A DNA stretch of 64,000 nucleotides, taken from assembly GCF_900091725.1 (NCBI RefSeq), contig NZ_FMBW01000066.1, positions 39,505-103,504 on the forward strand. The letters are read 5' to 3'. Under the pieces are notes generated by a model. That model worked only from the letters and a program-made list of their open reading frames with translations, ran no database searches and was not told the origin of the DNA. The stretch comes from Streptomyces sp. DvalAA-43. Lineage in GTDB: Bacteria > Actinomycetota > Actinomycetes > Streptomycetales > Streptomycetaceae. Positions 44,427-53,763 of the stretch are shown piece by piece (the stretch's first letter is position 1; every line of letters starts with the position of its first letter). Position numbers and translations under genes: made by a program.

Positions 44427-45032
44427 TCAGTCCCGTTCGATCAGCCGCCGGGTCGCCGACAGCGCCGTGCGCAGCGCGCCCGCCCGGTCCGCTCCGCGCT
44501 GGCCGAGGACGACACGTGTGCTCAACCCGTCGAGCAGGGCGAGGAGTTCGGAGGCGCGCTCCGCGGTGTCGAGGCCCGCGGCGAAGCGGCCCTGTCGCAC
44601 GCCCGTGGCCAGGAGTGATTCGAGATCCTCCTGCCAGCCGCGGTCGATCTCGGCCTGGGCCTGTCGCAGCGGCTCGTTCGACGCCGTGCGCGCCCACAGC
44701 TCGATCCACAGAGTCCAGCGCGGATCGCGCGGCCCGCGGGGGAGGTACAGCTCCAGGAACAGGGCGAGCTTGCGTTCGGCACCGCACCGGCCGGCCAGCA
44801 GTGCCCGGCGCTCCTCGGCGAGCGCGCTCTCGCTCCAGCCCAGCACCTCCAGGAGCAGCCGGTCCTTGCTGCCGAAGTAGTAGAGGATGTGGCCGCCGCT
44901 GGTGCCGAGCCGCTTGGCCAGTGCCGACATGGTGAGTGCGGCCAGGCCGTCCTCGGCGATGGCCGTCATCGCCTCCTCCAGCATGCGTTCCCGGGCCAGG
45001 TGCCCGTCGCGCCGTCGCGCCGTCGCTGCCAC
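44427..45032 (-). CDS. TetR family repressor
   Basis: About 201 residues. The HTH region reads AMTAIAEDGLAALTMSALAKRLGTSGGHILYYFGSKDRLLLEVL, the usual TetR pattern with the YYFGSKD link. GTG 45032 is chosen from the GGAGGGG just before it; upstream in-frame codons lack an RBS. It diverges from an NCS1 permease and an amidohydrolase, with one long inverted repeat between. It probably represses both sides. The flavoprotein gene after it may be part of the same unit. Confidence 0.88.
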   Translation of the reverse strand: MAATARRRDGHLARERMLEEAMTAIAEDGLAALTMSALAKRLGTSGGHILYYFGSKDRLLLEVLGWSESALAEERRALLAGRCGAERKLALFLELYLPRGPRDPRWTLWIELWARTASNEPLRQAQAEIDRGWQEDLESLLATGVRQGRFAAGLDTAERASELLALLDGLSTRVVLGQRGADRAGALRTALSATRRLIERD

Positions 45033-45118
45033 GCCACCCCTCCACTTCGATGAACCCGGTGACGACCCTAGAGCATGCGATTTCGGCGGAGGTCTTGACG
45101 GGCCCCCGTACACACATC

Positions 45119-45153
45119 TTGAATGCCGTTCTAACTTCTAGAACGGCATTCAA
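45119..45153. promoter_or_regulatory. Long TetR operator between diverging genes
   Basis: Perfect 15-bp arms TTGAATGCCGTTCTA (45119-45133) and TAGAACGGCATTCAA (45139-45153) around five bases. A TTGACG at 45095-45100 lies 18 bases before the left arm and may be the -35 of the rightward permease promoter, so a bound repressor would cover the -10 region and start site. It is the only strong inverted repeat between the two genes. Confidence 0.88.
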
Positions 45154-45201
45154 AGTGCTGTTCCGGGCTCCCGGAGCACGCACGGATGAGGGGCAGGCCG
45201 C

Positions 45202-46617
45202 ATGACGCAGCAGGAGACGACCGCGAGGGCGCCCGGCGGGACCATGGCCACCGACCAGGTCTTCCAGGTCGAGACGCACGGCATCGACCCGATTCCCGAC
45301 GAGGACCGCCACGGCAGCGCGAAGGATCTGTTCTGGCTCTGGTTCGGCTCCAACCTCACCTTCACCTATGTCATCAACGGCGCCCTGGCCGTCGCCTTCG
45401 GGCTGTCGTTCTGGCAGGCGACCGGAGTCGTCGTCCTCGGCGGACTGGCCTTCTTCGCCATCAGCGCCGCCGGACTGAGCGGCGTACGCACCGGCACCGC
45501 CACCCTGGTGATCTCCCGGGCCCCCTTCGGCGCACGCGGCAACTGGCCCGCCGGGATGCTCAACTGGGTGGTCAGCATCGGCTACACGATCCTCAACACC
45601 GTCGTCGGCACGCTGGCCCTCGAAGCGTTCCTCACCGATCTCGGCTGGGCCTCCGGCCGTACCGGGCGGGCCCTCGCCCTGCTCATCACCCTCGCGCTGA
45701 CCTTCGTCGTCGCCCTCTGGGGCCACGCCACCGTCCAGTTCGCCGAACGATGGATCTCGTACGTCCTCGCCGTCGGGTTCGCCGTGCTCCTCGTGTTCCT
45801 GCTGCCGGGCGCCGACACGGGCGGGGCGGCGGCCCATCCCGGCGCGTCCGGGTGGAGCCTGGCCTTCGTCGTGATGCTGGCCGGGCCGTTCTCGTACGTC
45901 CCGATGCCCGCCGACTACACGCGCTACCTTCCGAGGACGACCTCGATGCGCTCGCTCACCTGGTACGGGGCCCTCGGCGGCTTCGTCTCCTCGGTGGCCC
46001 TGGGCGTGGCCGGGGTGGCCGCCGCCACGCAGACGGACATGACCGACGCCGTGGCGGGCACGGAGAAGCTGCTGCCGGGATGGTTCCAGCCGCTCTTCCT
46101 CGCCCTCGTGCTCGGCGGCTCGGTCACCAACTCGATCGTCACGCTCTACTCGTCGAGCCTGAACCTCCAGGTGCTCGGCGTCCCCTGGAGCCGCTCCAAG
46201 GCCATCGTCATCAGCGCGGCCGTCACCGCCGGCGGCGCCCTGTGCGCGCTCTTCCTCACCGACTTCACCAGCTCCCTCCTGTCCTTCCTCTCCCTGCTCA
46301 TCATCGTGTTCGCGCCCTGGGGCGGTGTGTTCCTCGCGGACATGCTGATGCGCCGCTGCCGCTACGACGCACCGGCGCTGCACGCCGGACCGGGCGGTGC
46401 CTACTGGTACAGGTCCGGCTACCACCCCGCCGGGATGACCGCGCTGCTCGTCGGCATGGTCTTCGCCGCGCTCACCTGCGACTCCGAGCTGTGGACCGGC
46501 CCGCTGGTCGCCCCGCTGGGCGGCGCCGACCTGACCCTGCTCGGCTCCGTCGTCTCGGGGCTCGTCTACTGGGCGCTCGCCCGGCGGACCGTCGTACCGC
46601 ACACCGACCCGTCCTGA
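45202..46617 (+). CDS. NCS1-family nucleobase/purine-cytosine permease
   Basis: A 471-residue protein with 12 hydrophobic segments. The N-terminal HGIDPIPDEDRHGSAKDLFWLWFGSNLTFTYVINGAL is the NCS1 signature for the purine-cytosine group, and FSYVPMPADYTRYLPRTT is the second conserved loop. It takes up nucleobases or related N-heterocycles with protons or sodium. The next gene is an amidohydrolase, so uptake and hydrolysis of one nitrogen compound is a fair inference. It is controlled from a promoter carrying the 15-bp-arm TetR operator. Confidence 0.86.
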   Translation: MTQQETTARAPGGTMATDQVFQVETHGIDPIPDEDRHGSAKDLFWLWFGSNLTFTYVINGALAVAFGLSFWQATGVVVLGGLAFFAISAAGLSGVRTGTATLVISRAPFGARGNWPAGMLNWVVSIGYTILNTVVGTLALEAFLTDLGWASGRTGRALALLITLALTFVVALWGHATVQFAERWISYVLAVGFAVLLVFLLPGADTGGAAAHPGASGWSLAFVVMLAGPFSYVPMPADYTRYLPRTTSMRSLTWYGALGGFVSSVALGVAGVAAATQTDMTDAVAGTEKLLPGWFQPLFLALVLGGSVTNSIVTLYSSSLNLQVLGVPWSRSKAIVISAAVTAGGALCALFLTDFTSSLLSFLSLLIIVFAPWGGVFLADMLMRRCRYDAPALHAGPGGAYWYRSGYHPAGMTALLVGMVFAALTCDSELWTGPLVAPLGGADLTLLGSVVSGLVYWALARRTVVPHTDPS

Positions 46618-46713
46618 CCGGCCGCCCTCCGGCGCCCACCGGCGTGGCGGCGACGCCCCACCCCGGCCACCGCACCACCGACCGCACCACCGCACCACAA
46701 GGAGTCACCTCAC

Positions 46714-48366
46714 ATGGCCAGCCCCGCCCACCCCGCCCCTCTCGTCCTGCGCAACGCCCGCATCCACACCGTCGACCCGGCGCTGCCCGAGGCGCAGGCG
46801 ATGGCGGTGGTCGACGGCCGCATCGCCTGGCTCGGCCCCGACGAGGACGCCCGGGGATGGACCGGGCCGGACACCCACGTGATCGACGCCGGGGGCAAGC
46901 TCGTGCTCCCCGGGTTCATCGACGCCCACAATCACGTCCGGCTCGGCTCGGACGACGCCTGCGTCCAGCTCTCCGGCGCCCGCACCCTCGACGAGGTCCA
47001 CGCCCGCATCCGCGCCTGGCACACGGCCAACCCCGGTGCCGAGTGGATCGAGGCGGAGGCCTTCGACTACTCGGCCATCCCGGACGGCCGGATGCCTGCC
47101 GCCGCCGACCTCGACCCGGCCACGGGCGACGTACCGGCCTTCGTGCTGAGCTACGACGTGCACACCGCCTGGGTGAACACCGCGGGCCTGCGCCGCCTCG
47201 GCATCGACCGCGATCACACCCACCTGCCGTTCGGCGAGGCAGCCACCGACCCGGCCACGGGCGAACCCACCGGCTTCATCAAGGACTTCGCGGTCAAGGG
47301 CCTCTCCCGCGACGGCCACCGGGCCCTGCGGGAGCTGGGTCTGCCGTGGGCCTCGCCGGACCGGCAGTACGGGCGGCTCGCCAAGTCCCTGGACGACGCC
47401 ATCGGCTTCGGCATCACCACCGTGGTCGAACCCCAGAACTCGCTCGACGACCTTCCCCTCTTCGAGCGCGCACGCGCCGAGGGGCGGCTCAAGTCCCGTA
47501 TCGTCGCGGCCCTCTTCCACCCGCGCGGCACCACGGACGCCGACCTCGACGACTTCGCCGCCGCCGCTCACAGCCACGACGACGACCGGATCCGGGTCGG
47601 TCCGCTCAAGCTCTACATCGACGACGTCGTGGAGCCTCGGACCGCGGCCCTCCTGGAGCCCTACGCGGGCTGCCGCCACCACCGGGGCGACACCTTCTAC
47701 CCGCCCGAGGAATTCGCCGAGCTGCTGACGAAGCTGGACGCCCGCGGCTTCCAGTGCTTCGTCCACGCGACCGGCGACCGGGGGATCCGTACCGTCCTGG
47801 ACGCCGTCGAACGGGCCCGCGCGGTCAACGGGGCGAGGGACGCGCGCCACCAGGTCGTCCACGTCGAGTGCCTCGATCCCGACGACACCCCGCGCTTCGC
47901 CGCCCTCGGCGTGATCGCCTGCATGCAGCCGCGCCACAGCGCCCCGGAGGTCGCCGGCCCCGGCAAGGACTGGGCGGAGAACGTCGGGGCCGGGCGCTGG
48001 CACAAGGCGTGGCCGCTGCGCAGCCTGCACGAGGCCGGGGCCGTGCTCGCGCTCTCCAGCGACTGGAACGTGGCCGAGATGGACCCCATGGTCGGCATCC
48101 ACACCGCCGTCACCCGGCGCCCGCTGGGCGGCGGCGCGCCCTGGATGCCGCAGGAGACGATCAGCGTGGAGACCGCGGTCCACGGCTACACGATGGGTTC
48201 GGCGTACGCCAACTTCCTTGAGGACGAGCGAGGTTCGCTCACCGTCGGCAAGGCCGCCGACTTCGTCGTCCTCTCCCGTGACATCCTGCGGGCCGCGCCC
48301 GAGGACATCCCCGGCACCGTCGCGGAGACCGTCGTCGTGGGAGGGATCGTCGAACACACCGCGTGA
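46714..48366 (+). CDS. Amidohydrolase (YtcJ-like, metal-dependent)
   Basis: A 550-residue enzyme of the amidohydrolase superfamily. An N-terminal beta-sandwich part (RNARIHTVDPALPEAQAMAVVDGRIAWLG) leads into the barrel with the metal motif GFIDAHNHV, later His residues in CFVHATGDRGIRTVLDAVE and HQVVHVECLDP, and Asp in LSSDWNVAEMDP. The C-terminus GSLTVGKAADFVVLSRDIL returns to the sandwich, as the family does. YtcJ-like enzymes act on amides or N-acyl compounds; the substrate is open. AAGGAG lies about nine bases before ATG 46714. It follows the NCS1 permease by 96 bases. Confidence 0.86.
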   Translation: MASPAHPAPLVLRNARIHTVDPALPEAQAMAVVDGRIAWLGPDEDARGWTGPDTHVIDAGGKLVLPGFIDAHNHVRLGSDDACVQLSGARTLDEVHARIRAWHTANPGAEWIEAEAFDYSAIPDGRMPAAADLDPATGDVPAFVLSYDVHTAWVNTAGLRRLGIDRDHTHLPFGEAATDPATGEPTGFIKDFAVKGLSRDGHRALRELGLPWASPDRQYGRLAKSLDDAIGFGITTVVEPQNSLDDLPLFERARAEGRLKSRIVAALFHPRGTTDADLDDFAAAAHSHDDDRIRVGPLKLYIDDVVEPRTAALLEPYAGCRHHRGDTFYPPEEFAELLTKLDARGFQCFVHATGDRGIRTVLDAVERARAVNGARDARHQVVHVECLDPDDTPRFAALGVIACMQPRHSAPEVAGPGKDWAENVGAGRWHKAWPLRSLHEAGAVLALSSDWNVAEMDPMVGIHTAVTRRPLGGGAPWMPQETISVETAVHGYTMGSAYANFLEDERGSLTVGKAADFVVLSRDILRAAPEDIPGTVAETVVVGGIVEHTA

Positions 48367-48374
48367 TCCCGGCC

Positions 48375-48424
48375 CCGACGGCCTCCCGGAGCGCGACATG
48401 TCGTCGCGTCCGGGAGGCCGTCGG
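48375..48424 (+). terminator. Strong intrinsic terminator after the amidohydrolase
   Basis: Perfect 16-bp arms CCGACGGCCTCCCGGA (48375-48390) and TCCGGGAGGCCGTCGG (48409-48424), with an inner GCGCGAC/GTCGCG hairpin in the loop, followed by GTTTCTTCGTGTT. This is one of the few hairpins here with a T-rich tail. Confidence 0.9.
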
Positions 48425-48487
48425 GTTTCTTCGTGTTCACGGTGCTCGGCGGGGTGGCCTCGGGCGTCGTACGCGCCACCCCGCCCG

Positions 48488-50560
48488 TCAGGCGGCCTGG
48501 ATCTCGTAGACCGCGAAGTTGCCCCACTGGAGGTGGGCGTCGCGGATCGTCAGGCGCAGGCGCTCGGTCGTGACCCGCTGCGACAGGGTGATCGTGCGCT
48601 GCTCGACGGTGGACGTGTTGCCGGACCAGGCCAGTTGCTGCCCCCTGGCCTGTGTCACCCACGACGAGCCGTTCCACGTCTGCACATCGAGCTGCTTGAC
48701 GCCCTGGCCGGTGGCGAAGGCGGTGCGCAGGGTGAGGGAGCCGATGCTGGTGGGCTGCCGGTAGTCGATGTCGATGGTGCCGGGGAAGGTGATGCCGTTG
48801 GCCACACTGCTCCACGCGGTCGAGGTGTCACCGTCGGCCATCCGGTAGGCGTGGCTGTTGCCGAGCGTGGGGTACGACGTGGTGACCACGGGGCGGTACG
48901 GGGCCCCGGTGAACTGGTGGAAGCCCCGGTCGGGAGCGGTGGCCGGGACGGGGTTGCCGAAGTAGTCCTCGATGCCCTGCGTCACCGTCGCGCCGCGCCC
49001 CCTCGCGGGGGAGTCGGCCCGGAGCTCGAAGCCTGCCGGGTCGGTGCCGATGGAGACCGGCTTCGGGTCCGCCTTGATCGCGTTGATGTCGCCGGAGGGG
49101 GCGACCGGTGAGGCGGTGCCCCAGTACAGGTTGGAGTCGTAGACGGTGCCGTTGGCGGTGTCGTAGCCGGCGGTGGTGCGGTTGTAGAAGATGTTGTTGC
49201 GGATCTCGATGCCGCTGGCGTTGTTGTAGATGTGCACGATCTTGCCGAGCGGATAGTCCCCGGCCCCGGCGTAGGGCGGATGCACGGTGACGACCCGGCC
49301 GCTCGCGTAGACCGTGTTGTTGTGGATGCGGGTGCCGGACGTCTCGGTGGAGAGGCTGAAGACCTCGTAGCCGTCGTCCTTGCTCAGGTTGTACCGGACC
49401 ACGGTGTCCTTGGTCGGTGCTCCGTTGAAGGAGACGGTGATGAAGAACCCGCCGTCGTTGTCGTGGCTGTAGTTGTACTGGACGACGCTCCGGTTGTTGT
49501 CGGCGTCCGCGTCGAAGCCGTGGCCGTCGGTGCCCGGCCCGTTGAAGCCGGTGCCGGACACCTCGTTGCGCTGGACGAGCAGATCGTCGTTGCCCTGCCA
49601 CCAGATGGCGACATTGCCGCCCTTGGTGTTGAGCCGGCCACTGGCGGCCTTGTGGACACGGTTGCCCTCGACGACGGCGCCCTTGGTGTGCATGGGCGTG
49701 ATGCCGCCGGCCGTCACGTCATGGACGTAGTTGTCGCGGATCCTGACGCGGGTGCTGGGCGTCCAGGTGACGACCTCGCTGTCGGGGATGCCGGTCTCCA
49801 CCGGGTACAGGCTGGTCATGCCGTTGCGCCGGGACCAGGTGGACCAGGTGATGATCCCGTACGAACGGACCCTGCTGACCTCGTTCTTCTCCACCACCAG
49901 GTTGTCGAAGTATGTGGGCGTCTGGTTGCCGCGGACGGAGACCAGCAGCCCGGCCGAACTGACGGTGCTGCCGCCGGGGCCGTCGATGTCATGGATGTTC
50001 AGGTTGCGCAGGGTGACGTTGGACAGCTTGCCCGCGTCCTTGGCGAAGAGGTTCACACCGGAGCGGGGCGTGGTGCTGTCGCTCCAGTTGGTCACCTCCA
50101 GCCCGTCCAGGGTGAAGTCGTGGACGTTGTTGAGCCTGACCGCCACATCGGTCGTGCCGCCGCCCTCGATCAACGGCTTGGCTCCGCTGCCGTACGAGCC
50201 GACGAACGCAGGGGTGCCCGCCGCCCCAGCTCCCTGGACGTCGAGCCGGCCCTTCCACCGCTGGCCGGACTTGAACAGCAGCCGGTCCCCGGGGCCCAGC
50301 GTCAACTGGCTCGCCCTGGCGAGGGACTTCCAGGCGGCCGCCGTACCGAGGCCCGACGCTCCGTCGTCGCCGGATTCGGCGTCCACGTAGTACGTGGTGC
50401 CGGCCGTGCGGAGGTGGGGCCGGTCCGGGGACGCCGCCTGCGCGGGCCCCGCCGCCACCGCGGAGAGCGGTAGGGCGAGAGCCGCCAGGAGCGCCCCTAT
50501 GAGACGTCTCTTCGGGGTGGGTGGGGTGCTTGGGACACGTGCGGTGCGCAAGGTGGGCAT
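48488..50560 (-). CDS. Secreted right-handed beta-helix protein with a C-terminal discoidin-like domain
   Basis: A 690-residue secreted protein. A signal peptide ends around AGPAQAA. The long middle part (about 55-520) has many short strands with Asn-rich turns (VRIRDNYVHDVT, VEGNRVHKA, VQRNEVSGTG, RIHNNTVYAS, EIRNNIFYNR), the pattern of parallel beta-helix polysaccharide lyases and depolymerases. The last ~140 residues (TTSYPTLGNSHAYRMADGDTSTAWSS onward) match the F5/8 type C sugar-binding fold. No catalytic residues can be named, so lyase or hydrolase is open. It ends a five-gene operon of uptake and oxidation genes, with 41 bases to the permease gene. Confidence 0.82.
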   Translation of the reverse strand: MPTLRTARVPSTPPTPKRRLIGALLAALALPLSAVAAGPAQAASPDRPHLRTAGTTYYVDAESGDDGASGLGTAAAWKSLARASQLTLGPGDRLLFKSGQRWKGRLDVQGAGAAGTPAFVGSYGSGAKPLIEGGGTTDVAVRLNNVHDFTLDGLEVTNWSDSTTPRSGVNLFAKDAGKLSNVTLRNLNIHDIDGPGGSTVSSAGLLVSVRGNQTPTYFDNLVVEKNEVSRVRSYGIITWSTWSRRNGMTSLYPVETGIPDSEVVTWTPSTRVRIRDNYVHDVTAGGITPMHTKGAVVEGNRVHKAASGRLNTKGGNVAIWWQGNDDLLVQRNEVSGTGFNGPGTDGHGFDADADNNRSVVQYNYSHDNDGGFFITVSFNGAPTKDTVVRYNLSKDDGYEVFSLSTETSGTRIHNNTVYASGRVVTVHPPYAGAGDYPLGKIVHIYNNASGIEIRNNIFYNRTTAGYDTANGTVYDSNLYWGTASPVAPSGDINAIKADPKPVSIGTDPAGFELRADSPARGRGATVTQGIEDYFGNPVPATAPDRGFHQFTGAPYRPVVTTSYPTLGNSHAYRMADGDTSTAWSSVANGITFPGTIDIDYRQPTSIGSLTLRTAFATGQGVKQLDVQTWNGSSWVTQARGQQLAWSGNTSTVEQRTITLSQRVTTERLRLTIRDAHLQWGNFAVYEIQAA

Positions 50561-50601
50561 GTCTCGGTCCTTCCGGGTCGATTGCCGGTCTCTGTCGCGC
50601 G

Positions 50602-51468
50602 TTACTTACCGATCCCCGCAGTCATGCCCTCGACGATGCGACGGCCCAGCCAGAGGTAGAGCACGATCATGGGATAGACCAGGATCACGATTCCGGCGAA
50701 CAGGGCGCCCCAGTCGGAGCTGTACTGCATGGAGCCATAGAGGCTGAGGAGGGCCGCGGGAAGCGTGCGCTCCTCAGGCGTGGGGGTGATCAACAGGGCG
50801 AGCAGCGTCTCGTTCCACAGGCCGATGACATTGAGGATCAGCACGGTCATCACGCCCGGTTTGGCCACCGGCAGCACGACCTGGACGAAGGCGCGCAGCG
50901 GACCCGCGCCGTCCAGCTCGGCCGCCTCCTCGATCTCGTGGGGCAGCGAGCGCATGTAGCCGGTGAGCACGAACACGGCGAACGGCAGCGACAGCACCAC
51001 CTGGAAGACCAGGAGCGTGATGCGGTTGTCCCACCAGCCGGTCACCCAGTCGATCATGAAGGTGGAGACGGACAGCTTGATCACGATGATGGGGATCACG
51101 ATCGTCTGCACCGGGATGCTCAGACCCATCGCGAAGTACCCGGTGAGCCGTCCTGCCGCCCGCCGGTCCGAGCGGGCCAGGACATACGCGGCGGGCGCCG
51201 ACAGGGCGACGATCAACAGGGATCCGACCAGGGTCAGTACGGTGCTGTTGAGCGCGGCGGCGGAGAAGCCGGCCGCCTTCCACGCCGCGGAGTAGTTGCC
51301 CCACTCGACGGTGTCCGGCAGCGCGAACGGCGACAGCCAGACCTGCCCGGAGTCCTTGAGCGACTGGAGCCCCACCCAGGCCACCAGCGCGAGATTGAAG
51401 ACGACCCAGGCCCAGAGCGCGACGGTCGTCGCGCGTGGCACCAGGATGTCGCCGAACAGGCGCCTCAT
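50602..51468 (-). CDS. ABC transporter permease, sugar type (MalG-like)
   Basis: About 288 residues with six hydrophobic segments and the EAA loop EIEEAAELDGAGPLRAFVQVVLPVAKPG that contacts the ATPase. The C-terminal QYSSDWGALFAGIVILVYPMIVLYLWLGRRIVEGMTAGIGK is the standard ending of MalG-type permeases. It overlaps the preceding permease (ATGA), so the two are translated together. No ATPase gene lies in the operon. In Streptomyces the shared MsiK ATPase powers many such sugar systems, so it probably serves here. Confidence 0.92.
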   Translation of the reverse strand: MRRLFGDILVPRATTVALWAWVVFNLALVAWVGLQSLKDSGQVWLSPFALPDTVEWGNYSAAWKAAGFSAAALNSTVLTLVGSLLIVALSAPAAYVLARSDRRAAGRLTGYFAMGLSIPVQTIVIPIIVIKLSVSTFMIDWVTGWWDNRITLLVFQVVLSLPFAVFVLTGYMRSLPHEIEEAAELDGAGPLRAFVQVVLPVAKPGVMTVLILNVIGLWNETLLALLITPTPEERTLPAALLSLYGSMQYSSDWGALFAGIVILVYPMIVLYLWLGRRIVEGMTAGIGK

Positions 51469-52427
51469 GACAGCTCCACACGTTCGCGGCGGGTGACACG
51501 CCGGGTCAGTACGATCAGGACCGTCGTCACGATCAGGATGACGACGCCCATGGCGGCACCCGAACCCAGCTCGGGCACCCCGCCACCGGCCACCGAGGCG
51601 TACTGCTGCACCGCCACGGTGCGGGCCTGGATCGGCGGGCTGGCCGGAGTGCCGGCCGTGGTGAAGGCGATCACGATCTCGAACACCTTCAGGCTGTTGA
51701 CCACCCACAGCACGGCCGACACCGCGAACACGTCCCAGGTCAGCGGCAGTGTGATGTGCCGGAACTGCTCCCACTTGGTGGCGCCGACCAGCTTGGCGTC
51801 CTCGTAGAGGTAGGGCGGGATGGAGTCGGCTGCCGACATCATCAGCGCCACGTAGAAGCCCGTGCTCGACCACACCAGCCCGGCGACGATGCACTTGAAC
51901 ACCATGTCCGGGCCCAGCCAGGGCCGTCCCTCGATGCCGATCCAGCCCAGGACCGTGTTGACCGCGCCGTCCGGATTGAGGAGGAAGCCGATGGCGACAC
52001 CGACCGCGATCACCGAGATGATCATCGGCAGGAAGATCACGGACCGGATGAAGGCCCGGCCCTTGACCTGCCGGAGCACCATCATGGACAGGAAGGTGAA
52101 GGCGAAGACGAGGACCCCGCCCCCGAAGGCCAGCACGAAGGTGTTGACGAAGGCGGTGCGGAACGCCTCGCTGCGCGTCAGCTCCAGGTAGTTGCCCAGG
52201 CCGTTCCACGTCATGGCGGAGCCCGGCCCCGCCCATTTGTTGAAGCTGACCCAGAAGCCGAACAACGACGGCAGGACGAAGAGCGCGGAGTAGGCGATCA
52301 GCGCGGGGAGCAGGAAGGGCCAGAAGGCGCGTTCGCGCGCCGGCCGCGGGCGTTTACCCGTCCGGCCCGCCTTGCCCGCGGCGGGCGGTGCCGCTGTCGC
52401 GGGCGGGGTGAGTGTTGCGGTCCCCAC
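51465..52427 (-). CDS. ABC transporter permease, sugar type (MalF-like)
   Basis: A 320-residue protein with six or seven hydrophobic segments after a basic, Pro/Ala-rich N-terminus. The EAA loop is YLYEDAKLVGATKWEQFRHITLPLTWD. A typical MalF-like FLLPALIAYSALFVLPSLFGFWVSFNKW opens the membrane part. It forms the heterodimeric channel with the next gene product. Its start is only four bases from the lipoprotein gene's end, so expression is coupled. Confidence 0.92.
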   Translation of the reverse strand: MGTATLTPPATAAPPAAGKAGRTGKRPRPARERAFWPFLLPALIAYSALFVLPSLFGFWVSFNKWAGPGSAMTWNGLGNYLELTRSEAFRTAFVNTFVLAFGGGVLVFAFTFLSMMVLRQVKGRAFIRSVIFLPMIISVIAVGVAIGFLLNPDGAVNTVLGWIGIEGRPWLGPDMVFKCIVAGLVWSSTGFYVALMMSAADSIPPYLYEDAKLVGATKWEQFRHITLPLTWDVFAVSAVLWVVNSLKVFEIVIAFTTAGTPASPPIQARTVAVQQYASVAGGGVPELGSGAAMGVVILIVTTVLIVLTRRVTRRERVELS

Positions 52428-52431
52428 GGGC

Positions 52432-53694
52432 TCAGCCCTTGCTGGCGAGGTAGTCGGCGGCCTTCTTCTTGCCGGTCTTCACGAAGGTCGCGGCATCGAT
52501 CTTGCCGGAGAGCAACTCGTCGTCCAGCGGCAGGAAGACGTTGTTCCACCAGTTCTTGTCCGCGGCCATGTCGTCGTAGGTCCGGTGGGTGTACTTCGCC
52601 TCGGCGACGTCCTTCTGCACCCCCGCCAGGTAGCCGGGCGCGGGGACGTCGGGGCGCGCGGGGATGTTGTGCGCGGTGTCGGAGATCTTCGCCTCGTACT
52701 TCTTCTGCAGGGCGAAGGCGAGGAACTTCTTGGCCGCCTCGATGTTGTGTCCCTTGGCGTTGACGCCCCAGCCGAGGGTGCCGACCTCCACGGAGTTCTT
52801 GCCGCCGGCCGGCAGCTGGAACGAGGCGACCTCGGTGCCCTTGGCCAGCTTCGCCCCGGTCTCGGCGGCCAGCCAGGTGCCGTTGAGGTTCAGGTCGTAC
52901 TTGCCCTGGGCCCAGGCGTCCTGCGCGGCAGGGTACTTGGTGGCCATGAAGTCCTTCTGGAAGTAGCCGCCGTCTGCCAGCTGCTCCACCTTCTCGGCCG
53001 CCGCGAGGACGGCCGGCCTGTCCCAGGCGGCCGGATCCTTGCCCAGGGCGCTGAGGCTGCCGGCGCCCTCGGAGCGGACCAGGGCCGAGTAGAACCAGTA
53101 CGCGTTGTAGAAGTTGACCGTGCCGTCCTGGCCCAGCGGAGTGCGGCCGTCCTTCTTCGCCTTGTCGAGGTAGTCGATGAACTCGTCCCACGTCCTGGGA
53201 GCGAGCCCCGCGTGCTTGGACGCGTCGTACCAGACCGCCGTGGAGATCACGGTGTGGGCCATGAAGCGCACATGGCCGTCGTCGGTCGACGCCTTCCGCA
53301 CGGACTCCGGCAGGACGTCCCGCACCTTCTTGCCCTCGCCGGGCACCTCCATGTCCAGGACGTCGTCGAGCGGCGCGGCGAGCTTCTGGGCGACGAAGGC
53401 GCCGACGCTGTCGGTGGAGGTGTCGAAGAGGTCCGGGCCCTGGCCAGCGGTCATCTCGGTGGGGAGGGTGTCGGTGCCCTTGCGGCCCACGAACTTCAGG
53501 TCGACCTTGGTGCCGGTCGCCTTGGTGAAGTCGTCGGCTATCGACCGGATGAGCTTGCCCTGGGGCTCGTCGGCGCCCCAGGAGGAGGTGTAGACGATCT
53601 CCTCGTCCGAGGCGGCGGAGCCGTTCTTCTTGCCGCAGGCGCCTACGCTCAGTGCGAGAGCTCCGACGGTGAGCATGGCTGTCAACTTACGCAC
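52432..53694 (-). CDS. Sugar-binding lipoprotein of an ABC importer
   Basis: A 420-residue lipoprotein. The signal and lipobox LSVGAC put the acylated Cys at residue 20, followed by Gly/Ser/Ala and the mature fold. The family 1 binding-protein pattern is clear: IADDFTKATGTKVDLKFVGRKGTDTLPTEMTAGQGPDLF, NLNGTWLAAETGAKL, and a C-terminal NNVFLPLDDELLSGKIDAATFVKTGKKKAADYL. It would deliver an oligosaccharide, perhaps released by the beta-helix protein. The spacing to the first permease is four bases; to the oxidoreductase ahead, 69. Confidence 0.92.
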   Translation of the reverse strand: MRKLTAMLTVGALALSVGACGKKNGSAASDEEIVYTSSWGADEPQGKLIRSIADDFTKATGTKVDLKFVGRKGTDTLPTEMTAGQGPDLFDTSTDSVGAFVAQKLAAPLDDVLDMEVPGEGKKVRDVLPESVRKASTDDGHVRFMAHTVISTAVWYDASKHAGLAPRTWDEFIDYLDKAKKDGRTPLGQDGTVNFYNAYWFYSALVRSEGAGSLSALGKDPAAWDRPAVLAAAEKVEQLADGGYFQKDFMATKYPAAQDAWAQGKYDLNLNGTWLAAETGAKLAKGTEVASFQLPAGGKNSVEVGTLGWGVNAKGHNIEAAKKFLAFALQKKYEAKISDTAHNIPARPDVPAPGYLAGVQKDVAEAKYTHRTYDDMAADKNWWNNVFLPLDDELLSGKIDAATFVKTGKKKAADYLASKG

Positions 53695-53763
53695 GGGAGT
53701 GTGCCTTTCGTGAGGGTGACTGGTGGGCGCGGGAGTCCGCGGGCGTGCTGCGACGGCCGGGGA

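Noticed and set aside
45186..48221. Long plus-strand open frame (1011 codons) shifted relative to the permease and amidohydrolase
   Set aside because: The alternative frame gives Arg/Pro-rich text, while the chosen frames give complete NCS1 and amidohydrolase proteins with good ribosome sites.
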